Positions 1 to 14,405 of a DNA stretch of 64,000 nucleotides are shown here, in pieces. The notes under the pieces were generated by a model that saw only the letters and a program-made list of their open reading frames with translations, was not told the DNA's origin and searched no databases. Every line of letters starts with the position of its first letter. Position 1 is the first letter of the stretch. The stretch covers positions 322,244 through 386,243 of the forward strand of contig VZTG01005243.1 of the NCBI GenBank assembly GCA_013397845.1, read 5' to 3'. The translations under genes were made by a program, and so were the position numbers. This DNA comes from Melanocharis versteri. Lineage: Eukaryota; Chordata; Aves; Passeriformes; Melanocharitidae.

Positions 1-3000
1 AAGGGAAGAGCCACAAACATGCAGTTTCAGTTACTGCAATCTCTTCCTCTCCGGCCTTTTTCATTCCCTCACACTGCTGCAAAGCACATTTCCTAGTCCA
101 TGTTTTTGACTGGGCACAGGTATGCACTATTCATTGCCTATTCCCTGGACATGATACTTTCATTTGCGTTTTTAAGGACTTTCTTAGCCTATTCCCATCT
201 TATCTATTGCTCCTCTTGACCCTTGAATCCTGCACTCCTGGTGCCAGTGTCACTAGGAAGGGGTGAAAACCCCTAAGACCACGAGGCTCTGTATCCTGGC
301 AGCAGGGAGCAAAGCCACCCAGGTTAATGGGACTTGTGAGCTGCCAGGAGCCTCACAGGGAAGGGAGTGCACAACCACAGGCAGGAAGCTCCTCTCAGCT
401 GGACACCCACCTCCAGGAAGGACAACAGGGCTCCTGGATGAGCAGAGGCTGCTGATGTACTGCCCAGAGGTAGATCTCCGAGCTCCAGCAAGGGACAGGA
501 GCTCCAGCACCGCCTTTGCCTGTTTCTGTGCACATCTCCATCCAACATTTTGACTTTCTGGAGGGCTGCTCTCAGGCTCCCAGCTCCCTCTGCAGATCAT
601 TTCCTCAGGCCTTGGAACACATGAAGGCAATCTGCATCCTAACCTGGCTCTCAGGGTTTCCTTTTCCTTCTAAATAACAATTCTACAATTCGAAGGTGGG
701 ACTTGGCCAAAGAGTTCTGCAGATAAACAACTTCCATCTCTTTTTTTACCAAAATAACTGTCCTCTTGGGAGGAAGAACACAGATGCCTAATGGCCCAAA
801 GGAACTCAACTTCTAATTGATTCAAGTAAAAGTGGCCCTTGAAAGTGGAAAAATTCACCCAGGGAGGAGACTTCAGCCTGAAAAGGAACGGAGACCTCTC
901 TCAGCACCCTCTGAGAGGGATATGCCAGCTGGGAACAGGGCCTAAGCAGAGCAACCCGAGGATGTGCTGACCCAGCAGACCAAGAGCACAGCTCCTTTTG
1001 AAAACTTCCCCATCCTTGCAGAAACCCAGAGGAAGGAACCTGCCTTCTGAAAATGACTCTGTCAGCTGCCTCCCAGGATGAATCCACTCGCTGTGTGAGA
1101 TCCTTCCTAGTTCTAGACTTCACCCGGGTACATGTCTGCTGTGGATGTCAGCTATGAAAAGCATTTCTAAAGATGGTCAGAAAAAAACTAGACCATAACT
1201 CTCCATCAAATACTGCTAACCTCTTCCAAGACTAAAATATCTCCTTGCTTGCCCAGGTTTCCCACAAAAAATACTAAAAAAGAAATTTCAAACAGAGAAA
1301 TCTAAAATTAGCTACCAAACTTCAAGCAGGTACGTGTGTGACCCGTGCTTTATAACCCCAAAAGCAAAGTGATTAACACCTCTGCTGAATTTGCCAGAAA
1401 CTGGCAATTCCTCATCCAGTGGGTGCATTGCTCAGACATTGTGGTGATGGTTTGCAGTATGAAACAAGACAGATATGTGCACACCCTCTCTGCTCACTGC
1501 AATCCCTTGACTACATTAATCCCCCATTCCAAACAGGATTCACTTCTCATCATTTTATAAACAGGCTGAGTGGTGTTGAGGATGAAATGTCCATCCACAG
1601 CACGGAGTGAGGCCAGGAGCTGAAATCAAGAGGCCTTTTTACTCACTGAGCTTCAGATCTTGGTCCAGAATTGATGAAGAAGGGTCTATTTCCCTGTCCC
1701 TCAGCACGACCATCTGCTCCCATCTCAAGAAATCTCACCCACAATCTGACTTTTTTGATCAAATACTCATAGATTTCTAACACATAAACCTATGATGTCC
1801 AGGCAAATGCCCTTTAAATGGTGACTGTTACACATTTTACAGTATCAATTCATTTCTAAGACTAAAGCATATTTTAAATAATTTCTAAGGATTCAGTATG
1901 ATTAAGTACACTGTTAGATAAAGAGGATCCCTCCCATGTGCAGTGCCAATGGTGATGCCATCTTTCATCCAATGAAAAATCAAGCAATATCCTTCTCTGT
2001 AGGGATCCATGGTTCACATAAACCTGGTAAGATGGTACAACAGCTATTTTAAGACATTTTTACAGAAAATATGTCTTTATGTCTCACAAACATAGGCTTC
2101 CAGATCCTCTGGCTGATCCACCCAAAAAACCTTCTGAATCCCATTGGCACTCTTTGCAAGCTGCTCAATCTAATTGCTGATTACATCCAGTCAGATTACA
2201 TTTCCGAAACAACCTTGTTGAAGTGAAAAAAATTAAACAAATGTAAAACTACAACTAGGAAGAGATTTAGAGCCTGATTCTCCAAACAAAGTATTCTGTC
2301 AGATAATTTAAAAGGAAAGTGATACAGTACTTCCTCGTGGTAGCATTTATTATTTGTTTAACTAAAGGTCAGCAAAAATAATAAAAAATCTGTTGTCTCA
2401 GTGACTACAAAGGCGGATTTCAGGCCTGGGAATCTGCTCCACTTTAGAAGAAATAAATTCATGTCAACAACCAGCACACTTTGCCAAACACTTCTTTCAC
2501 TTCTCCCACCGCTCTCTGGGTTGAAGGCTGCTGGCTAAACCCTCTTGCCCCATAACTCCAGTGTGCAGATTCCTTGTTTTCTTGACACCTTCAGACAAAT
2601 GGTCTTCCACTTCTGGCACCTCTCAGCCTTTTTTTCTCCTGTAGACACTGAATGTAGGAAACACCACTTATTTCACAACAGGTCTGTGGCAAGCAAGAGA
2701 ACAGGCTGCAGCCTGGAGCCCACTCACCGTGAAGACATTCCTCCCAGCACCTACCTGTGATGAAGGGTTCTTGACAGCAACATTCCCCAGCTATCCTGTT
2801 CTTTCCCCAAAGCCAGGGTTATCAGATCTGTAGCAGCCCCTTTGGTACTCATTTTAATTTTGAGAAATCTTAGATTTGCTAATCTACTGAGAGCAGAGGA
2901 AACGTGTATTTCTCCACTAAGAGCCCCCTCCACTCCCTGTTTATTTGAGGACATTTTCTCCCATAGTGCCTTATCTTTGCCATTGTTTCATGGTCTAATT

Positions 3001-6000
3001 ACTTCCCTTCTGAGAACTTAATTTAATTTATCTCCTTGGAGTCAGGCAGGATCATATCAAATATGTAAACTCAGCTGGGCATGATATTCATACAAACAAC
3101 GGCTCTGCCTGCACACAATTCTAGCCCTATCACAAGCAATCTCACTTAGAAAAGGGAATGAGCATTTGTGAAAGTCACCATATATTGCCATTATTGCAGC
3201 AATCTTGTACTGCACAAACTCAAGCTACTGCTAGCCAAAGCATGCTACAGTTTCCTCTGAGGAAACTAAAATATTTTCAGATGAAGAATAAATAATCAAC
3301 TTGGAAGGGTCTGAACAAAGAAGCCTCTGACTGAATTCTAATGGAAGGAAATTGTTTAAACAAGTGTTTGTTTTCTGGAATGTTAACAGTTTTCTGGTGG
3401 TGATCTGTACGGATGCATACAGTGCAGTATGGATAAAAATGGCTTTTTTCCCACCTTCTCTGCTCTTTATATTCCTGTGTTCTTTGCTGAGTGTCTGTCT
3501 AGGTTGGTACCTCAAGTGTTGATATGTTTGGCCAATTCCTGGATGTGCTGCCACGATGTTGTGGCTGCAGTAACCTTCCACATGTTTTGTTAAAACGTGG
3601 AAGAACAAATCAGATGACACAGACTTTAAATGAAATCTTTATTCTCTCTGTTACTAATATGGACTGCGAGATCTTGCACGTTGTCTAATGGTCGCTTTCT
3701 CCAGGCACATTATTTTCCTCTCAGAGTGTGAGGAAGAGGAGTTTATGTATACAAAATGTGTAACAGAAGTGACAGAAAAGGTCCATACAAATAGGAGGAA
3801 AACAACCTCAACCTAGATAACTAGAAGGCAATTTCATTCAATTATATAGCCAACTTTTGACTAAATAGTCTCAGTTTTTTTTTAAAAATGAAAGCATAAA
3901 GAGCATTTGGGAAATTCTTAAGAGACACAGTAAATAATACAGAGTAATTATACAGTCATAATCTCAAACATGCCGTATGAGAGATCTTCTACCTCTACTA
4001 GTCAACACATGGAATAAAAAAGTGAGCTCAAATGGAAGCTGCAGTTGTTATTATCCCCCACAGAGGAGAGCACAGAACACTGTTGCCCAGGGCCCGTAAC
4101 TCACTCAGCATCACTGCTGGTGGCATGGTAAAGGTAGAGGTGGCAGCTTCAGAAGAACACACACAGGTGTTTAGCAAATGCCAACTTGTCCAGTGGTCGG
4201 CCACTGAAACTGGATTGGCTTCCTTTCCTTTTCACACTGCAGAAATCAAAACAGCCTGTTTGAAAATAAATATGTCATCTCTGAGGCCAATTAAATTTTG
4301 TAAGCTGTGACTAGGGGTAGAGGAGAGGATCAGAAACTGGGCTTCATAATTAAAGTTGACTGCAATCTAAATTACTAAGAGATTTTGGCTTGTCTTGATT
4401 GCACATTCCCCAAGATAAAACTCTAATGACTGCCTGATCTGGATCTCCCTCTGTACCTCATGTGTGGTGGTCAGGAGCCTATTACAATCCCTCCTGCAGA
4501 GATGGGCTCTTCCAGTTTAGGCTGCAGGGTCTCCTGTCTTTACCTTGACAGGAGAGCCCTTTTCCGTCCCCAGCTGACATTACAAGCACTCACCTGCTAA
4601 AGTATGCATGGGAGAAAGGAAATAATAAAAGCAAAAACCATAAAGCAGAGGCCAACTGATGAGCAAAACACCATTTTTGGAATTTGGACAGACACCGATC
4701 CCTGAGATAAGAATCTTTCCTAGGAGATATCACACCCAAGATCTTACTAAATTCAGGGCAAGCAAAGCAGCATGCCAAGTATAAAGACAAGTTGTTACAA
4801 CTTCAACACATTTTTTTCATGCCAGTGCCAGTTTGACATGTGTCCCACCCTATAAAATAATTTTCTATTGCTTCTTCCTATGTGATACCACCTTTAAAAC
4901 AGTAATTAGAGGACGTGTTTGTTTAGAGGAACGCAAATTACTGCTTTGCTTCAGGGCCTGCTTAGCATGTCAAGCTGTCCTGGAACCAGAATAAAATCAT
5001 CAGTGAAAAATAAATATTCTGTGTACAGTTTCATACAGAATGTAACACCTCCCTCCAAGGTGCTCATGCATCATTTAGTGCTTAACACATTCCCAAGAAG
5101 CAGGAAATAACTCAGACAGGCATCAGCACTTAACCATTTGAGGGCAGGCATCCTACTGCAGTGATGTCTTGAGCAAGGTGGGACCATTTCCAGTTCCCAA
5201 AAAGGAGACAAAAAGACTTCGTCCCCACCTTGACTCCAGGTGAGCATATTTGCCTTGCCCGTCTGAGCAAAGAGTTCACAAGAAACTGAGCTTGGTGCCT
5301 GGTTTAATTCTCACCGTGGGTTGATCAAACATCCGTGTGCTGCATCTCACCACAGTATTTAAGCCTGCGCTGGTCCCCTGCTCTCCAGGGCACCCAAGAA
5401 CAGGTTTTAGTACTAATCTAAGGAATTCATACACTAAGTTAAGCTTATCCTATCCCAGAGAGCATCTGCCTTTCCACCAGACTCAGTTATTTCAGCAATG
5501 GCAGTCGGACACAAAAGGTTTGACAGGTCCAAGGAGAAGGGACAAAGGGTATCCCAATGGCTGAGCCAGCACAGTGGAAGAGCTTCCTGGAGGTGAGCAG
5601 GAGGACACACAGTATGTGTTTGGGCAAAGTAATGGGATTTTTTCCACAGAATTACTAGGAATTTCCACTAGGAATTACTATTAAAGGATATTAGTCCACG
5701 GTGGGCCCTCAATCACCACCACAATCCAAAGGATTTCTAGCAATTCCTGTGTCCTTGCCACCATCAGATTTGCTGAAAGACCTGTTTCTTCATCGATGAT
5801 TTTCTCATAGGCATTAGTAAAACACTTCCACCTCCTCATAGGCAGAGAAGGATTTTTTTTTTGTACATCACTGTTTGCAGTATTGCAAACACAGTGCCAA
5901 GATACCATGGTGAGAGACAGCTATGAACTATGATGCTTAAAGATACTCCTTTGAGGCTAAGAAATGCACACACAAATGGGTTTATAATATGGTTCATACC

Positions 6001-6015
6001 ACAATGCACATCATG
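1..6015. other. Intronic sequence, no gene recognised
   Basis: Mixed, moderately AT-rich DNA without a recognisable exon, RNA gene or repeat. Open frames such as 3231-3620 (minus, 129 codons) and 253-630 (minus, 125 codons) have no family motif and no flanking splice context I can defend. A minus frame at 5681-5908 has a more protein-like middle (around YEKIIDEETGLSANLMV), but I do not recognise it and it is interrupted by an A-run. Confidence 0.6.
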
Positions 6016-6150
6016 TCACAGAATCATAGAATCACTATGGAAAAGACCTCTGAGGTCACCAAATCCAGCTCTCAGCCACGTTCACCACTAAACCATGTCC
6101 TCGAGGGCCATACTTTTATGTTTTTTTGAACACTTCCAGGGACAGTGATC
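6016..6150 (-). mobile_element. CR1 LINE 3' tail fragment, minus strand
   Basis: The plus strand starts with CAGAATCATAGAATCA, the reverse complement of the avian CR1 terminal ATTCTATGATTCTG repeat. It then runs through GGAAAAGACCTCTGAGGTCA, CACTAAACCATGTCC and a TTGAACACTTCCAGGGA segment, in the order expected for the CR1 3' untranslated end. This is a typical 5'-truncated CR1 copy with no coding capacity. Its orientation matches CAMK1D transcription. Confidence 0.9.
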
Positions 6151-9100
6151 AATGATAGCTTGCATGTGGCTTTTCTCTTTATAGCAGACAGGTCAGTTGC
6201 ATGAGGAACACTATTAACTCCAACAAAGGCATGCAAAAAATACTGGAGTTCTTAGTCGGACAACACACCCAATCCTGCTGAAATAATTTGGGTTAGAGCA
6301 GAACTGCCAGCCAGACTGGAAAAGAAGGTGTTAAGGTGTCTGGTGGGCAGAGACAGCTATGAAATGGCTTAGCCTTTCCTAAGTCAGAAATACCACACGC
6401 AGATTACAGAAATCACAGTGTTGTCGACTCGGTGGAGGATGTCTCCTCAGGGCTTTCTTTTCAAGCAGACCGAACCACGGAAAAGGTCAGCATCGTTTAC
6501 AGACAAATCTATTTTGTAATATATGGAGCACACTGTGCCTCACACACAAAACTCGCTGCTTCGGATCGACACAAATCCTCATGGGCATCTCCCTGCAGAG
6601 CAGGGGGGACGGGAGGAGCTCAGCCAAGCAGCAGGTTTGCCATCCCTGCATCACGCACACGTGGCAAAGCAGACCTGGGTTAGCTGGTGGTGAGAACACC
6701 TGAGCCCCCATTGTTCTGCAGCCCTGAGGGCTCACTGATCCCTGTTTGACTTCGTTTTGACTCAGGCAATAAACACTGGGGAGGTTCAAGCCCTTGTGCA
6801 AATCTTTCTCCAGCCATGACCACAGCCATACTCATGAGTCTCAAACATATGGATGCACCTCTGACAACATTTGGAAATGGCTTCCTTGAGTTCAAGGATG
6901 ATCTGGCACATATCTTCACTCAGCTGTTTAAGGTTTTAGGGCTTACCTGTAAAACTCCTCTGTCTATGAAATACCAAAGGCAAATTTGAACAAGCTGTAG
7001 CCTTGCAAGGGGGTTCACAGTTCCCGTTCAAATTCTTGGCATTTGTGATCACTTTCAGATTTTTTTCCATTTTAAGTGAGAAGCGCAAAAATACGCAGCA
7101 GGAATTAACTGTTTGGGAACCTCTTCAGCATCCAAGCTGGGGAAAGCTTTTTCTTGAATCTTCTAATCTCGCTCCACTCCTCCTCAATTCCCTCTTTCTC
7201 CTGGATTACTCAATCTTAAAAGCATCCATGTAGCCATGTGTCATGCTTAAATATATTTTCTATTTAGAGTAATGTGCATGTATTATGCATCCAAGGGACA
7301 GGGGGACTACTACAACTGTAATGATCCCAAGCAAGGAGCATTTTTGGTCCATTATGGGACAATAACTCCTATTGGCAGAGCTATGGAAAAGCTTCTGGTC
7401 CCACCACAGAAGACTAGATGCAGCTTCTTTGATCAGCAGTACAATTCTTCACCATTATCAAAAGCAAAGAGGAGAAAACGTGAGGAAAATTGTATACAAA
7501 ATAGCAAGAACAACTGCTCATGATGTTCCACTTTATTTTTAATACAAGGAGAAGCACAGCGCTGCAAAGCAGTTTTTAATTCACTGCTTTCTCCCAGCAA
7601 TACTTTTGGCTTTGTACAACAGTGCCAAGTGCTGATATTTATATAACATATGATTTTGCTTCAAAAATGTTATTTCAGTGTGGCTATGCCATCACCCAGC
7701 AAACCCTGATGCACATGTGGCTTCAGGAGGAGTCTCGGAGAAGAGATGATCTTTTAGGACCCTCAAATGAAAAGTTTAATCTGGAACAGGCTCAGAAAAA
7801 AAATATTTTCTGAGCGTCTTCCTCCTCTTTGGAGAAGGGAAACCATGGCCAGGACCAAGCACAAAACCAGACACCAACACTCTCAGTGACACGAAATCCC
7901 TTAACATCATCTTCTCCCTTGTGGAGTGGCCACAGCACAGGAATGAGCAAGGACTGGCTGAGACTCCTGTGAAACCAATTAAAAGTGGCGTGAGCTCAAG
8001 TACTTGCTTGGAAAGAAAAGTTAATATATAGGGATTTCTTGAAAAATGCATCCAATGCTAACTCATTCACAACTGTATTGCTACTGGAAGTGCTTTCACC
8101 TGCCACTGTTAGTTTCTGTTTTCTCCTGTTATTTTCTTTGGAGGCTTTTTTCTTCATTCCTCCACGTTTCAGCATGGTGGTTTCCACCCAGGGGAGTGCA
8201 GACCCTGGGAACAGGGTCTGTAAAGGATAACTAAAAAAGTAAATCCATCATTCAGGAGTTTCAAATTAAATTGCTGTGGAGGAGCTGGCTCTCCTACTGG
8301 AAAAAAAATTAAGTACCTGCCTATTCAAATGGCTGAAAACCATTATTATAAAGCCATCTCCAGAATAAGCTCTTGGGCTTATGGTCTTTCATTTTCCTAA
8401 AAACAAGACACAAATCACCCACAGCAGTAAGAGCACTGATTCTTCCACCAAAACCCCTCCTTTTGTCCCATTTTCATATATTCCATGTCCTTGGCTGTCC
8501 CTGCTGTGTCTCACCCACACAACATCAGTGTGCTCCTAAAATCTACCGCTCAGTTAACCAAAACTTACAAGGGGAATAAATGGATTTAATAAATGAAAAT
8601 AAAATCTGGATTACGACCAGGAATTATTGCCAAATCAAGCGCTCTTTTCAGGATTATCCCACTCTAAACATGCTTTTTTTTTCTCCTGCTGTGCTCCCCG
8701 TAAATTACTACATGCCATAGGAACACTTCCAGTTACAGAGTATGCATAAGGAATGTCCAAAATATTCTACAAGTACCCAAGGATGTCTATAAAGAAGAAC
8801 CCTGCACTCAGTTCTTTATAGTGAAAACAGAGATTCCACAAGACGAGGACATTTATAGGCAGAATATTAAAGAAACATGAGATCTTTTAATATCTTGAGA
8901 AATACATCCACGAGTAAATAGAAGTTAAACCCTGACAAGTTCCCAGACAAATGAGAATAATTGAGTATTTTTAGGGAAGGAGTCTATGGGATGCTTTTGC
9001 AGTTCTAGTGTAGAAGCAGGAGAGTCCCACAAAGCCTGGCTACCTTTCTAACCATCAGTCAAATCCAGTTATCAAGTTCTACATAGCATAACAGATGAAA

Positions 9101-12100
9101 TAAGACAGCACACTTGCTGCAGTGGGTCAGATCAGGTGAGTGACTTTCTCCTTCCAGAATCAAACACAGAGTTTAAAGTTGCTGAAACACAAAGTGTAGT
9201 CCAAAATGAACCTGAACTTTTGGGCAGTTTGGGTACTGTTTTTTTCTTGAAAAGGTCTGTTGCTTTTTCACAACAGAGTCTTAAAGATGGTTCAAGGCCC
9301 AGACCAGCACTGAGCTGAGTGCTCTGCCTCTCAGGACTGACATTTCTCGGTTTGTTGTTCAGGACTGGGAGGACTGTGATGGATTACCTACGACCAGCTC
9401 CCAAGAGCAGAGGGCAGTCATCTCCCACATGGATGCTGTAGGCATAATCATGACACAGGAGATTATCTAGCTGGCTAATAAAATCCATGAGGTCTTCTAA
9501 TGTCCTCTGGATAGGGGATTTCAGTGGGATCCAGATCACTGCCCTGTGCAGGTACTTTTAAAAATGCCACTCAGGTGTGCTTGAGATACAGATGTGACAG
9601 TGTCAACACAGGATCACATCTCTAAAGCTTATAAGATTTCACTGTGTGTAAACCGATGCAAAGCACAACCCTCTACACTTGCTGGCATCCTCTCTCTTTT
9701 ATTTACTAAATCCTCCCCAAACCATCCCACTAATAAGTTTACCTGTATCAGCTACTCTAGGAGCATATACAGTACTAAAATAAAACAAATCAAATTACGT
9801 TAAAATAAAATGGTGTAGGTGTTCCAGCTTGAATAGTCATTTAATACTCATCTATGGGGAAAGAAATCTAGTGAAAGATTGCCAGAAATACTGACATCAA
9901 TCTTCAATTTCAAAAGCAATTCAGAGTGATTCCAAATATAGTTGGTCCTATTAAGAAAACAGCTCTTGGGTAAGAGTGCAAACTACGTCATCCTAAGAAA
10001 GAAAATCAGAAACATATGCTTCTAATGGTAGGAGGAATTTTAAACTAAGTCAGCAATTCAGCGTCCTAATAGTAAATCAGAGAAAAGAGGGGAGAAAATC
10101 TCTTTGTGCCAACCCAATTCTTTCAGGGTAAAGTTTGGTGATGAACTCTTGTCTGGCCTTTCAGTTTCTAGAGGAAAAAACCAACTTAATGACACCAGCA
10201 GGAGCAAGCCCCACTAGGTAAGACACAGGCCATGTTTTCCACCCTTACACAGAAGTGGCCGTTTGGATTCCCTTGTTCCAGTTCTGTGGCTACATGGAGG
10301 GAGAAGAGGGGACATGGCCAGTCCCTGGCAGATTCTCTCCCTGCAGGCTGAAGTTTGGCCTCAGCCACAGCAGCTGAAATCAGCAGCAACACCATAGAAC
10401 ACCCACTGTTCCCACTCATAATCCAGAGATGGCACAGAGCTCTCTCTGTGGGAAAGCCAGGATCCTTTGTGGGCTCAGCTGAGCCTGAGTTAGGAGGACA
10501 TGAGGAAGGAGCAATTACCTTTGGAACAGCAAATCCCCATATGGGCTATGGCCCTTCTCTTAGATCTATCAGTCCAGGAGGCACTGAGGAAGAGGGAAGG
10601 AGGCTGTGCAGCACCTCTGCTGTGCATAAAGCCCTGAGCCCACACTGCACAGCCACACAGCACAAAGCCCTGCAATCCACATGGGTGACCTCAGCTCGGG
10701 CTTTCTTTCCCCTTTTGCTTTGGGCCGAGATTCTCAAGGGAGCCTCGAGGAGTCATGTAACCAAGTTCAATGACTTCGAATTTTCCTATTGACCAGAATA
10801 GCATTAGATCATATTACCCACATCTATTTGTTAATGACGAGTGCTCGTTTATCCGTGCTGGTGCTACATGGCTTGGACGTGTGTGTTGGACACCATAAAT
10901 GGCAAGGACAATGCCTTCAAGACATAAACACTGTGGGACACACAGCAGTTTCACTCAACAGCAGTTTTCTCAGGAACACACAAAAAAACACAGAAGGAAA
11001 AATTTCAAACTTCACGAAAATTTTCAGCTTCCCTCCCACCAACCCACTTGTAGTAAATATTAATCAGACAGCCATTACTATTACTGTAACACAGAAAGGG
11101 AGAACTGGCCTTTCTATATAAATGCCAATAAAAGCAGCATCATTTTGGATCATGTCATATCCACGTATTTGTTGCGGCTTCAATAAGAGAGCATACATAA
11201 AGCAATGAAGAAGTCCTTTCCTCTTTGTTTTCAGTTAGAAATCCCCCATTATCCCCTTTAAGAGCAAAGCTGTGAACAGCCGCTGTTTTCTCTTCTAATT
11301 ATCAAGTTTACAGCAGACATGGGAGTGACCAGATTGCTTTGGTCTGGAGAGATGCTTCTTGACAAAATGTATTCTGCCGAATGCTGCTGCTGCACGGGAA
11401 TCCTTCTGCTTTTGGTGGAGGGGAAGAAAAAAAATTAAACAGCTGAGAAACAACCCCACGCTGATGTGGACTTTTCAAACGAGTATTTCAGCATGAATTA
11501 ATTAGTGCACCCAGAGCCCAGTCCACCAAGGCCTGAATCCATTCCAGTGGCCTGCAGGGAATGGCTGCTTAGCTGAGGCTGTGAAGATATGTATGTGTAA
11601 GTACAAAAAGATTGCAGTTTAATCCCTGGTGCGTCAGCCAAGACAGGAGATATCACAAAGGTATGAAGATATTTGAAGCAGGTTGTTATTTTATTTGGTG
11701 GGAAACAAACAGATTATATATAGAAATTTGGACTAATCTCAGAAGGAGACACTGCTGGTGTGCAGAAATATATCTGGCACAGTTCACTGCTACACATCTG
11801 TCAGCTGGTTTTGGTTCAGTATAGACCTGTAATACATATTAGATTATTTGCAAAAGCTTCCTAGCAATATCCCTTCTCAAAGTTATTGAACAAACTTTCA
11901 AGAAAAAGAAATAAATTCTGCTATTTATAAGTTAAAGTGCCTTCAAAGAAGAACCTATTAACCCTAAGAAGGCTTGAATTCACCTATGTCTACTTTCCTG
12001 GACAAAAAAAATTAAGGGGTAAGTCAAGGAGGCAAAAGCATCCCTGTTTAATGTAATGCTCCATAATTTTCGTTTGATAAAATACTTGGCAGAGTAAAAG

Positions 12101-14227
12101 CTGGCTGTCACCTATCCTTAGGGAAAATGATTTCATAGTCCATTTACTGATACAAATTGTCAGTATTAAAACTCACCCACAGGTTTCTGCACTTAAAGAG
12201 ATTTAAGACCTGGGCAATGTAGCCAGATGCCTCTGATAGCCAGAGACGTAGAAACATTGCAAGCAAGGAAAATGTTAGGCTTTATTTTGAAAACTGGTGT
12301 GATTAATAGGCTCAAAGTCCTATAGTTGCAGAAGAACAACCCCTTACTAGGGCCACTCTTAATTCAGGATAAAAAAGATCTATTCTGATTAAGCCAATGC
12401 CTTATGAACATAAGACACAATTAAAAAAATTAGAGTATCTGATTTGAAAAAGATAATCAATGTTTAATTTGGAAGAAAATTATCGTCAGCTTTTCCTTGG
12501 TCAAACTGATCGCCAGGGCAGCCCCCAGGCAAAATGAGTGTTTTGTATGTCTGCCTCTGTTAAAAGATAAATTCTGTACCTACAGGGTTTTTTTACTTTT
12601 TTTTCCCTTCAAAACTCTTACTGAACACAAACAAAGTGTTGCATGAGTAAGCATTATAAGAAAAAAATCAGTATTATCACAGTTGACAGCTGAAGACTTA
12701 GTTGGTCAAATAGCAATTAATTTATGCAGCTGTCAGTTCAGGATATTTTGGATACATTCCAAACACAGAGGTTGCTGTCAGGTTTAACCTGATGCAGCAG
12801 AAAGTGGGATAGAGTACAAATATTTCCCCATTTTATTATGGTCAGAACCAGCCCCCTTCTGCCAACCTCTGGTTTAAGACACCTAGAATTGTTACCTTAA
12901 TGAGACACAAAATTTAATCGTGATTCATCTTCTATAGATGAAAACAGGAGGTGTAAGTTGCCAATGGAGTTGTTTTGAATTCACACTGGAGTCTCAGAAA
13001 AACCTGCCCACTGATAACATTACTGTCTAATTCCATATAACGGAAGCCAAAAATACAGTAACTTGTGTTTACGAAGCATTTTAATATGCAGCTAAGAGCA
13101 AAAAACTGCTTTGGACAAGGAGTACTCACGAAAACTGTCATTTCTGGTAAGATTTCTGTTTCTACCTTCTTGAACTGACACTTTTGGAATACTTGTTTAT
13201 CCTCCCTGTACATTCTGATCCACTTAGAAATGCATATTTGATGACTTCCACAGCAAGTGAGATTTGAGCTCAGATGCAGCTGTGTACCTGGAGAATGCTC
13301 CCAGCTGGCCAGATGATTCTTACCTTGCATTTACTTGTTCTCTTCATGCAGTGCTTCACAAATTATAACTCTACTCCACCATTCCAATAGTCCAGTGTTC
13401 TATGAGTTACTGACATGGATTTTAATAGCGTGAAAAGTCAGATAAAGGATTATCCATTGAGGTGCTTGGACTAGGCATGTAAAAACTTACCCATCATCAA
13501 AATGTGGTCACCCTCAGGTTAGAAACTAACTGGTTCCCAACAGCACATCACAACAGCTTATTACAAAACATTGAATTCTCCCAGCTCATGTTTCAAGACA
13601 AAAATAGAGAATAAAAGCAAGATGCAATAGGTTGATAATATTTAAACAAGGACATCTTCACTTCCCTAATGCCATGAGACATTTAAACAGCTTTTGAACT
13701 TCTTCCAAATGAAGAAATTACTTCCATGGAAAAAAAACCAAAACCCTTATTTTGGGACTAAACATTCCAGATTATCTATGAAGTATCTTGGGAGAAAAAA
13801 CAGAAGAGGAAGTATTTTGCCTAATGAAGCCACCTAGGAGTCCATCAAGTACATCCTTAGCTGCTTTTAGGCACCAAGACATCCTTGAAGATTTGAACTG
13901 CAAGCACTGGAGAAAATGCTGTCCCTACTTGCAAATTAGGTAACTCTTAGGTTTAAACATGTGGGTGTAACAAAGACGGATCTTATGAATCCAGATTTAA
14001 AGCTGAGTCATTTATCAAATTTTAAGATCTTATTAAAAAGGCTTTATGCATCTTAACAATTCTTTCCTTTTAGGTAACAGACAATGGCAATATAATCAGA
14101 TACTTGTACCACCGAAACACAATCATAACCATCTTCCTGAGTATTACACCCTGGAAAATAGGGCACTTATTCTCATTCTTCAGCTAGGAGCTGTGAGAGG
14201 ACCCTGGCTTTGTGATTCCACCTGTGC
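6151..14227. other. Intronic sequence, no gene recognised
   Basis: No exon, RNA gene or identifiable repeat was recognised. The stretch 11130-11450 is less repeat-like, with several short A/T-rich motifs and a GCTGCTGCTGC run, and could be a conserved non-coding element; this is only a guess. Frames such as 12932-13330 (minus, 132 codons) look like chance openings. Confidence 0.55.
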
Positions 14228-14405
14228 ACAAAACAGGCTCCCCAGGGAAATGGTCACAGCACCAAGCCTGCCAGAGTTCAAGATGCATTTAGACAATGCT
14301 CTCAGGCACAGGGTGTGACTCTTGGGGTGTCCTGTACAGAGCCAGGAGTTGGACTTAATGATCCTTGTGGTTCCCTTCCAAGTCAGGATATTTTGTGATT
14401 CTGTG
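14228..14405 (+). mobile_element. CR1 LINE 3' tail fragment, plus strand
   Basis: The sequence contains CTCCCCAGGGAAATGGTCAC, AGCACCAAGCCTGCCAGAGT, GACAATGCTCTCAGGCACA, GGAGTTGGACTTAATGATC and TTCCCTTCCAA, and ends in TTTGTGATTCTGTG. This is the ordered 3' end of an avian CR1 subfamily. The copy is 5'-truncated and non-coding. The exact 5' boundary is uncertain by a few tens of bases. It lies antisense to CAMK1D. Confidence 0.9.

Noticed and set aside
10355..10792. 145-codon plus-strand frame
   Set aside because: No domain, overlapped by minus frames, and no exon-like boundaries.
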